A stretch of DNA of 64,000 nucleotides from Bufo bufo (lineage: Eukaryota; Chordata; Amphibia; Anura; Bufonidae), in NCBI RefSeq assembly GCF_905171765.1, contig NC_053393.1, forward strand, positions 61,845,371 to 61,909,370. The letters run 5' to 3'. Shown piece by piece: positions 53,602 through 62,285 of this stretch. Position 1 is the first letter of the stretch. Every line of letters begins with the position of its first letter. The notes beneath the pieces were generated by a model. It was not told the origin of the DNA and did not search any database. It saw only the letters and a program-made list of their open reading frames with translations. The position numbers and the translations under genes were made by a program.

Positions 53602-53875
53602 GTAGAGCAGGGGTATATCACAGCCAAAAATTGGTGAATGTCACACAACAATGTAAAAGACAAATTAGTGAAATGTATTTCCCTGTCCACTATGTAGAGC
53701 AGGGGTATATCACAGCCAAAAATTGGTCAATGTCACCCAACAATGTAACAGATGAATTAGTGAAATCTATTTCCCTGTCCAATATGTAGAGCAGGGGTAT
53801 ATCACAGCCAAAAATTTAGGAATGTCACACAACAATGCATCAGACGAATTAGTGAAATGAAGTAAATAAAGGGCA
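53602..53875. repeat. Minisatellite of hAT element B, about 92-bp unit
   Basis: Three units of GTAGAGCAGGGGTATATCAC, AGCCAAAAATTGG, TGTCACACAACAATG and GAATTAGTGAAAT. One more partial unit lies at 34905-34956 on the other side of X. It replaces the end of the transposase gene. Confidence 0.88.
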
Positions 53876-55856
53876 AGCTCAGGCCACAAGCTCAATTTCG
53901 AGACCCAGAAGTTGAAGGGGGCAGACCCATCATTCAGTATGTGTAGGCATGTGCACACATACTGCTTCACCATGTTGCTGAAATGCTGCCTCCTGCTAAG
54001 ACGTTCCATATCAGCTGGTGGTGCTGGTTGCTGTGGCATGTTGAAAAATGTTTTCCACATTTCGGCCATGCTAACCCTGCCTTCTGAGGTGCTGGAGGTG
54101 CCGCAGCTGCGTTGGCGACCTCTTCCTCCTCCTCTGCCTTCGCCTTGTGCTTTCACTGTGCCCCCACTGTCAGGTGGGAATGCCATCAGCAGCGTGTCTA
54201 CCAGCATGCGCTTGTACTTGAGCATCTTACGATCACGCTCCAGTGACGGAATTAAGGACGGTACGTTGTCCTTGTAACGGGGATCCAGCAGCGTGGCCAC
54301 CTAATAATCAGCACAAGCTAGAATGTGGGCAACTCGGCGGTCGTTGCGGAGACACTGCAGCATGTAATCGCTCATGTGTGCCAGGCTGCCCAGAGGCAAT
54401 GATAAGCTGTCCTCTGTGGAAGGTGTATCGTCTGTGTCCTCTGTATCCCCCCAGCCACGCACCAGTGATGGCCATGAGCTGGTTTGGGTGCCACCCTGCT
54501 GTGAACACGGTACCTCCTCCTCCATCTCCTCATCCTCCACCCAGTCATCCTCCAGAACTGTGCCCTGGCTGGACAATTGTGTACCTGGCATATGTTGGTG
54601 CAGGAACCCACCTTCAGAGCCACTTGTGAATGACTGGCATGAAACCCTTGTAAATGATCCCTCTTCCTCCTCCTCCTGTGCCACATCCTCTTCCATCATC
54701 ACCCAAAACGTTTTTTCAAGGAGGCATAGAAGTGGGATAGTAATGCTGAGAACGGCGTGATCGGCACTGGCCATGTTGGTGGAGTACTCAAAACAGCGCA
54801 ACAAGGTACACAGGTCTCGCATGGAGGCCCAGTCATCACCTGCTGCTGCTGGCCAGCATGTGCAAGGTGGAGTTCTACCTTGTGGGCACGTCGCATATGA
54901 GGCGGTGAGCAGGAAGGCCGAAGTTACGCTGCAGCGCTGACAGGCGAGCAGCAGCAGGGTGAGAACGCCGAAAGCGCGCACAGACGGCCCACACTTTCTG
55001 CAGCAGCTCTGACATATTGGGGTAATTTTCAAGGAATTTCAGCACCACCAAATTCAGCACATGTGCCAGGCAAGGGATGTGCGTCAAACCAGCTAGGCCC
55101 AGAGCTGCTACGAGATTTTGCCCATTATCGCACACCACCAGGCCGGGCTTGAGGCTGACTGGCACAAACCACTCATCGGTCTGTTGTTCAAGGCCCGTCC
55201 ACAGCTCCTGCGCGGTGTGGGGTTTGGCCCCCAAACAGATAAGTTTTAAAACTGCCTGCTGTCGTTTACCCCTGGCTGTGCTGAAGTTGGTGGTGAAGGT
55301 GTTACGCTGACCGGATGAGGAGGCGGTAAAGGAGGAGGAAGCAACAGGAGGCAAAGAGAAAATCCCTGCAATCCTTGGTGGTAGAAGGACATGCGCCAAA
55401 CTACTATCCGCCTCAGGCCCAGCCGCCACTACATTTACCCAGTGTGCTGTTAGGGAGATATAACGTCCCTGACCTTGCTTACTGGTCCACGTATCCATAG
55501 TGAGGTGCACCTTGCCACAGATGGCGTTGCGCAGTGCACACCTGATTTTTTCCCCCCCACTTGGTTGTGCATCTCTCCATCTCCACCAGACGGAATGACA
55601 GCATTTCAAAGGCCAGGAATTTTGAAATGCTGGCATTCAGGCCCAGGGATCGCAGGTGGGTAGGGGGGTACTTCCTCTTTCGCTTTAGTGTTTGGGAGAT
55701 GCTTGGTGACCGAGATGGTGGCGTTGCTGGTACATCCTCTGTTTGCGGGGTGGCATGTGCCATTCTCACTCCAGAGGTGGATGAAGAGGCCGAGACTGTA
55801 GCAGAAGAGGAAGCAGGAGGAGCCAGAGACCTTTCTTGGTTTTTAAGGTGTCTACT
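53767..55856 (-). pseudogene. hAT transposase of element B
   Basis: Read on the minus strand from 55856: a Ser-rich linker after the zinc finger, LNASISKFLAFEMLSFRLVE, then KVHLTMDTWTSKQGQGRYIS with the first catalytic Asp. Next come VVCDNGQNLVAAL and IPCLAHVLNLVV (conserved Asp and C..H motif), DVPTR, an acidic insertion, then ATLLDPRYKDN, EMWKTFF and FNFWVSKLSLWPELALY. Stops replace a conserved Trp after DVPTR (near 54875) and lie before VATLLDPRYK (54301), and frames change twice. The C-terminal dimerisation domain is replaced by the minisatellite. The BED finger lies beyond element C. Confidence 0.85.
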
Positions 55857-56389
55857 AGGGTTGAGCGAACCCGAACTGTAAAGTTCAGGTTCGTACTGAA
55901 CTTTAGGATTTTTGGACCCTGGACCCGAACCCGAACATTTCAGTAAAAGTTTGGGTTCGGGTTCGGTGTTCGGCGATTTCTCGGCGCTGTTTGAAAGACT
56001 GCAGAGAATCCCAATCAACAAGCGTTTGTTTAACTGTCTGACCTTAGAAGCCATCACAGCCATGCCTACTAATGGCATGGCTGTGATTGGCCAGAGCAGC
56101 ATGTGACCCAGGCTCTATATAAGCTTGAGTCACGTAGCGCTGCACGTCACTCTGCTGTTACAAGTGTAGGGAGAGGATGCTGCTGGACTGGTGATTTCAG
56201 GGAGAGACTAGGAGAGAATCTAACTCAGCGATCTCCATAGAAATAGTTGTGTGGGTGCAGGGCACAATCTTTTTACCCTGCCCTGAGCCCATTGACCAAA
56301 AAAGAAATAACTTTTATCCGTCTGTTAGTTAGGTGGGCGGCGGCCATTTTATGCAAGCTCAGTGCACCAGCACTGCATCTGAGCTTTTG

Positions 56390-57895
56390 GGACGATGAAA
56401 ATCACAATTTTTTTTGGGCAATATACAACATCTGGATTAGTCAGTGTGCAATTTAAGCTAGAAATACAGCCATCATTTTCTGGGGTTTTAAAAACACACT
56501 TTTTTGCAAAAAAAACTGTATTTTCCCGATTTGCAAGTGTTAAATTCAAGTTTAATATATACATCTTTCATATTCTGTTACCAAAAAAGCACTTTTTTGG
56601 CACTATACAACATCTGGATTAGTCAGTGTGCAATTTAAGCTAGAAATACACCCATCATTTTCTGGGGTTTTAAAAACACACTTTTTTTTGCCAAAAAACA
56701 CTATTTTCAGGCCTTGCAGCATCAGCACGTGTGAAATTATAGGCTTATATGCTGCTGTCAAATTCAGTTGTTAAACAAACACTCGTTTGGGCAAAAAAAA
56801 TATTAGTTGGCAGCCTTTGATGCAGATGTCATTGTGAGATACACCCTTAATACATTTGGGTTAGATTCAGAGATTTGAAATACCGACACTTGGAGCACCA
56901 ATAATTAATTTAGGCCTACAGTGGTTCAGCCCGTGTGAGATACACCCTTTACATACAGGGGTTTGATTCAGGCATTTGAAATACAGCCATTTTGGGCAAA
57001 GAAATCTTTAATTCAGGCCTACAGTGGGTCAGTCCGTGTGAGATACACCCTGTATATACCTTTTTGGGGCAAAATACACAATATTTCAGGCCTTGCAGCA
57101 TAAGCACATTTGAAATTCCTGGGTTATATACCGCTGCCATATTGAGTTATTAAACAAACACCTGTTTGGGCAAAAAAAGTTTATTTGGCAGCCTTTGCTG
57201 CATATGTCATTGTGAGATACACCCTTAATACATTTGGGTTAGATTCATAGATTTGAAATACCGCCATTTGGTGCACCAATATTAATTCAGGCCTACAGTG
57301 GTTCAGGCGATGTGAAATGCACCCTTTACATACAGGGGTTTGATTCAGGCATTTGAAATACAGCCATTTTGGGCAAATAAATCAATAATTCAGGCCTACA
57401 CTGGATCAGGCCGTGTGAGATACACCCTTTACATACAGGGGTTTGATTCAGGCATTTGAAATACAGCCATTTTGGGCAAATAAATATTTAATTCAGGCTT
57501 ACAGTGGTTCAGGCCGTGTGAGATACACCCTTTACATACAGGGGTTTGATTCAGGCATTTGAAATAGAGCCATTTTGGGCAAAGAAATATTTAATTCAGG
57601 CCTGCAGTGGTTCAGGCCGTGTGAAATACACCCTTTACATACAGGGGTTTGATTCAGGCATTTAAAATACAGCCGTTTTGGGCAAAGAAATATTTAATTC
57701 AGGCCAACAGTGGTTCAGGCCGTGTGAAAAACACCCTTTACATACAGGGGTTTGATTCAGGCATTTGAAATACAGCCATTTTGGGCAAAAAAATCTTTAA
57801 TTGAGGCCTAGTCTGGTTCAGGTCGTGTGAGATACACCCTTTACATACTGTCGTTCTATTCTACTATTAATTAAACACCCATTTAGGGCAAGATC
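56390..57895 (+). repeat. Tandem arrays in hAT C leader
   Basis: The first part (56390-56715) has two units of about 175 bp around CAACATCTGGATTAGTCAGT. The second (about 56860-57850) has nine to ten units of about 100 bp built on TTCAGGCCTACAGTGGTTCA, GTGAGATACACCCTTTACAT and TTTGATTCAGGCATTTGAAA. They lie between the promoter and the protein start, as in the other hATs. Confidence 0.9.
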
Positions 57896-57910
57896 CTAAA
57901 TTCAAAAAAT

Positions 57911-59248
57911 ATGAGGAGAGCGTCAAATAAGGGACTTGGCCCAGGTCGTGGTGCTGCTGGTGGAGCTCCTGTTGCAGGGAGAGGACGTGGTCGATCTGTG
58001 CCAGCTACACGCACAAGTGAAACTCCTTTCTCAGGTGCGAGTAGGCGGCAGAACCTGCAGCTGTATTTGGTCGTGCCTAATGCGGCTCTATGAATGGTGA
58101 GGCCTGAACAAGTACAGGCGATAGTAGATTGGGTTGCTGACAGTGGATCCAGTTCCTTCACATTGTCTCCCACCCAGTCTCCTGCTGAAAGACCACAGTT
58201 GGCACCTGCAGTCGATGTCCATCAGTCTTTCATCTCACCCCCTTGCAAATCAGCCAAGCAGTCTGAGCCCCAAGTCATGCAGCAGTCTCTTCTGCTTTTT
58301 GATGACTCTGTTAGCATTGTTTCCAGGGCCATCCACCTAGCCCTGCCCCAGAAGTGGAAGAGATTGAGTTCACCGATGCCCAACCACTTATCTTTCAAGA
58401 TGAGTACATGGGAGGACCATCGCAGCACGTCTCGGATGATGATGAAACACAGGTGCCAACTGCTGGGGCTTTCGAAAGTGTGCAGACCGACAAGGAAGGC
58501 AGGGGTGAAGGCTGGGTGGAAGATGATGTGGAGGATGATGAGGTCCTCAACCCCACATGGAATCAAGGTCATGCGAGTGACCTATGTAGTTCGGAGGAAG
58601 AGGCGGTGGTCGCACAGAGTCACCAGCACAGCAGAAGAGGGAGCAGGGTGCAAAAGCGGAGCGGCCGTCCTCTAGACAGTATGCCTGCTACTGCCTACCG
58701 CAGCAAGGGACAGAGCACACCAAAGCCAGCTCCAAGGAGTTCCCTGCCGAGGCAGTTCTTCAGACAATGTGCTGACGACAAGACACGAGTGGTTTGCACG
58801 CTGTGCAATCAGAGCCTGAAGCGAGGCTTAAAAGTTCTTAACCTGAGCACAACCTGCATGACCAGGCATTTAAGTGCAAAGCACGAGCTGCAGTGGAGTA
58901 GACACCTCAAAAGCCAAGAAAGGTCTCTGGCTCCTCCTGCTTCCTCTTCTGCTGCAGTCTCGGCCTCTTCATCCACCTCTGGAGTGACAGTGTCACCTGC
59001 CACCCCGCAAACAGAGGATCTTCCAGCAACACCACCACCTGGGTCACCAAGCATCTCCACAATGTCCCACGGAAGCATTCAGCTCTCCATATCCCAAACG
59101 CTAGAGAGGAACAGGAAGTACCCCCCTACCCACCCGCGATCCCTAGCCCTGAATGCCAGTATTTCTAAATTACTGGCTTTTGAAATGCTGTCATTCCGTC
59201 TGGTGGAGACGGATAGTTTTAAAGGCCTTATGGTGGTGGCTGTCCCAC
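57911..59248 (+). pseudogene. hAT transposase N-terminal half, element C
   Basis: The start MRRASNKGLGPGRG is Gly/Arg-rich and is followed by a stop (58091). It continues with EQVQAIVDWVAD, QQSLLLFDDSV and, after a frame change at about 58340, the acidic region EEIEFTDAQPLIFQDEYM to SSEEEAVVAQ. A BED zinc finger follows: VVCTLCNQSLKRG, then TTCMTRHLSAKH, giving the C..C..H..H pattern (about 58793-58884). Then comes the Ser/Pro-rich linker and SKLLAFEMLSFRLVE. The catalytic part is outside the window or cut by chromovirus 5. Confidence 0.83.
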
Positions 59249-60309
59249 TGTCATGCCCTGCTCTGGCTATGTGCGGAGGTCTGACAGGTTAGCTGCACGT
59301 GTGTAGCCTTTTGTTTTTGTTTTGGAGTTGAGCTATCCGCCTCCCTTCAGGTGCACTGGGTGGGGTCGTTGGTTTGAGTTTAAATTACGCCCACTCCCAG
59401 TGTCCTGTGCAGGTTATAGCTTTTGTCTGGCTCAGAGGAAGGAAGGAAGGATTTGCTGTTCCTGCTCAGTAAAGATAAGTTGGTTTTGTTTGGTAATAAC
59501 TGGAATGGGGCAATTACAGTACCCTGTAAGATTATCAAAATTAGGGTTATTCACGTTAGAAAAAAGACGACTGAGGGGAGATCTAATTACCATGTATAAA
59601 TATATCAGGGGTCAGTACAGAGATATATCCCATCATCTATTTATCCCCAGGACTGTGACTGTGACGAGGGGACATCCTCTGCGTTTGGAGGAAAGAAGGT
59701 TTGTACACAAACATAGAAAAGGATTCTTTACGGTAAGAGCAGTGAGACTATGGAACTCTCTGCCTGAGGAGGTGGTGATGGTGAGTACAATAAAGGAATT
59801 CAAGAGGGGCCTGGATGTGTTTCTGGAGCGTAATAATATTACAGGCTATAGCTACTAGAGAGGGGTCGTTGATCCAGGGAATTATTCTGATTGGAGTCGG
59901 GAAGGAATTGTTTATTCCCTTAAAGTGAGGAAAATTGGCTTCTACCTCACAGGGTTTTTTTGCCTTCCTCTGGATCAACTTGCAGGATAACAGGCCGAAC
60001 TGGATGGACAAATGTCTTTTTTCGGCCTTATGTACTATGTTACTATGTTACTTATCTTGTGGTTGTCTGTCTAGGCTGTTAGAGAGGGAGCAGGCTGCCT
60101 CTTTCCCCCTTTCACCATCTTAGGGATCTTAGGAAATCTTCAGCCTAGGCACGGGGACACGTTATTCCCACCTTCAGGGTCTGAACGTGGGCATAGAAGT
60201 CTAGGGAGAGCTGGTAGGGATTGTCAGGAGGTGACCTTTATCCCCAGCTTCTTGCCTAGACACTTGTTTGTTGTTATTCTGTGTATCTTGTATCCTGTCC
60301 GCCGTGACA
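59249..60309 (+). repeat. Chromovirus 5, 5' LTR with LINE insertion
   Basis: Starts TGTCATGCCC and ends GCCGTGACA. Without the LINE piece (59492-60052) it is about 500 bp. A TTTAAAT box lies at about 59379-59385 and the predicted RNA start GCAGGTTATA at 59409-59418. Confidence 0.85.
59492..60052 (+). mobile_element. CR1/L2-like LINE 3' fragment within the LTR
   Basis: It matches 34380-34904 and carries the full 3' end: coding tail (LEKRRLRGDLITMYKYI, WNSLPEEVV, NNITGYSY with stop at 59858) and a 3' UTR ending in the short repeat ACTATGTTACTATGTTAC. 5' truncation within the ORF is typical of LINEs. A clear TSD was not found. Confidence 0.85.
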
Positions 60310-60310
60310 T

Positions 60311-60320
60311 TATAACCCGC
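60311..60320 (+). promoter_or_regulatory. Self-priming PBS of chromovirus 5
   Basis: One base inside the LTR, TATAACCCGC pairs with GCAGGTTATA (59409-59418) at 9 of 10 positions. The LTR segment lies 30 nt downstream of the TTTAAAT box. The place and pattern equal those of the other four elements. Confidence 0.65.
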
Positions 60321-60355
60321 CAATACCTTGACTGCCATTTCTCAGCTGTTTTGAG

Positions 60356-61364
60356 ATGGAGTCAATTGATGCGCTAGTTGATCGCATGCAGGGATTATCC
60401 CTAGAGTTTGCGGATCTGCGTAATTCGGTCACACGGTGTCAGAATGCTCTTGCATCAGGTGCAATAGGAGGAAGTCAAGTTTATGGGGAGCCTAAAATCG
60501 CTCTCCATGATAGATTTGCAGGGGGTGTGGATGACTTTATCTGCTTTAAAGAGTCATGCAAGTTGTACTTTCGGCTGCGTCCATAATCGTCTGGTGATGA
60601 GAGTGAGAAGGTAGGGAATAATCATTTCCCTGCTTAAAGGGGACGCGCAATCCTGGGCCTTTTCTCTGCCGTCCAGTTCTCTGGCCCTCCGGTCGGTGGA
60701 AGAATTTTTTAAAGCCTTGGGATTAATTTATGATGATCCAAATAGGGTCACGATAGCGGAATCTAAATTGCGTAATTTATTACAAGGTGAACATACTGCA
60801 GAGGCTTACTGCGTTGAGTTTAGGAGATGGGTACCGAGTCAGAGTGGAATGACCCCGCGTTACGTAGTCAGTTTTGTCAGGGGTTATCTGAGAGATTGAA
60901 AGATGCCCTTGCTTTTCATGAGTACCCGGATACATTGGAGAATGCTATGTCTTTGGCAGTACGGTTAGATAGACGTATTAGAGAGAGGTGTAAGGTTCCC
61001 TCCGCGCAAGGGAGTGAGTGGTTTCGTCTCACCTGCTCCCCAGGGTGATATGACATGTAACTCTGGGGTAGGGGAGGAACCCATGCAGCTGGGTCAGGTA
61101 TCTTTCCGTTCTGGTAGTAGGAACTTTAGGAGGTTGCATAAACTATGTTATTACTGTGGAAAAGGTGGTCATTTTATTTTTGCTTGTCCTTTTGTTAAAC
61201 CGCATGTTGATGAGAAAGAATCACAAAGAGGTTTACTTAAAGAAAAAGAAAAAACATCCCTGACTCTTGGTAGTGTGAATAGGGTGGTGGAGCAAGCAGG
61301 TATGCAAGCTCCCTGTTATACTCGTTTTCTTCTTCCAGCTAGACTCAAGAATTTTTTTTGTTGA
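60356..61364 (+). pseudogene. gag: Chromovirus 5 Gag
   Basis: ATG 60356 lies 46 bp inside the LTR. The start MESIDALVDRMQGLSLEFAD resembles the other Gag proteins. A stop at 60584 (CCATAA) and frame changes at about 60620 and 60830 interrupt the capsid domain (FKALGLIYDDPNRVTIAESK, DPALRSQFCQGLSERLKDAL). The zinc knuckle CYYCGKGGHFIFAC is complete (near 61147). The frame ends in a run of eight T at 61352-61359; one extra T explains the loss of the protease frame. Confidence 0.87.
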
Positions 61365-62285
61365 AGTATTTATTGACTGTGGTGCTGGGGTAAACCTTAT
61401 TGATTTTCTTTTTCTTCAAAATCTGGGTCTAAGTACTTGCACTTTAGAAAGAGAGATTCCGGTTTTCACAATTGATTCTTCCCCTCTTTCTCAATGGAGT
61501 CTCACTCATATTGCTCATGGTATTCTGTTATGGGTGGGTGATTCACATGTTGAGATCATGTCTTGTTTTGTCATGAAGGACTTGCCTACTCCTATAGTTT
61601 TAGGATTACCGTGGTTGACAAAACATAACCCAATTATAGATTGGCAAGCAAGACAGATTATTGGTTGGAGTGAGTTTTGTTCGGATAATTGCCTTGGCAC
61701 ATCTATCTCTGGTGTGTCTACTACGGCTTTACCTCAGTATCTCTCAGATTTTGCGGATGTCTTTTCGGAGGGTGGGGCTCAGGAATTGCCCCCTCATCGT
61801 GACTATGAGTGTCCAGTTAATCTCATCCCAGGGGCTAAGTTGCCAAAGTCTCGGCTTTACAATCTTTCTCAGCCTGAAAGAGAGGTCATGCGGAAGTATA
61901 TTGCCGAGGGTTTGGCAAAAGGTCATATTAGGCCATCTAAGTCTCCGGTGGCAGTGGGTTTATTCTTTGTAAAGAAAAAGGATGGATCGCTGAGACCTCG
62001 CTTGGATTTCCGGGTATTGAACCGTATTATGGTCCGTGATCCGTATCCCCTTCCTTTGATCTCCAATCTTTTTGATCAGATTGTTGGAGCCAAGGTGTTC
62101 TCCAAGTTGGATTTAAGAGGCGCCTACAATCTGATCAGAATCAAGGAAGAGGATGAGTGGAAAACGGCCTTTAACACGCACGAGGGTCATTTTGAGAATC
62201 TGATTATGCCTTTTGGGTTAACTAACGCGCCAGCTGTATTTCAGCGATTCGTCAATGACATTTCCATCATTTTGTGGAGAGGTTC
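61360..62285 (+). pseudogene. pol: Chromovirus 5 protease and RT, first part
   Basis: The protease active site reads [13 protein letters not shown], so the usual DSG is DCG. The second motif [16 protein letters not shown] is intact. The 61534-62292 frame continues with [65 protein letters not shown] and [15 protein letters not shown]. One T missing in a T-run at about 62261 shifts the frame just before the YLDD motif. Confidence 0.9.

Larger units (their letters stand above)
34905..55856 (-). mobile_element. hAT element B, split by chromovirus X
   Basis: Element B occupies 34905-34956 and 53602-55856 on the minus strand. The two parts join within a 92-bp minisatellite; X sits between them with TSD GTAAA (34952-34956) and GTAGA (53602-53606), and the uninterrupted unit reads GTAGA. 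On the right, B is cut by hAT element C at 55857, so its N-terminal end lies beyond the window. On the left it abuts a truncated LINE. Confidence 0.75.
55857..59248 (+). mobile_element. hAT element C, inserted in element B
   Basis: It begins TAGGGTTGAGCGAACCCG, directly after GTGTCTAC (55849-55856). That 8-bp segment belongs to element B and fits the hAT target pattern nTnnnnAn; its duplicate would lie beyond the window. A TATATAAG box is at 56117-56124. The leader has long tandem arrays, followed by transposase coding. It is cut by chromovirus 5 at 59249. Confidence 0.8.

Noticed and set aside
56390..57895. Array with regular spacing that could suggest CRISPR
   Set aside because: Units are adjoining tandem copies without unique spacers, in a vertebrate hAT leader.
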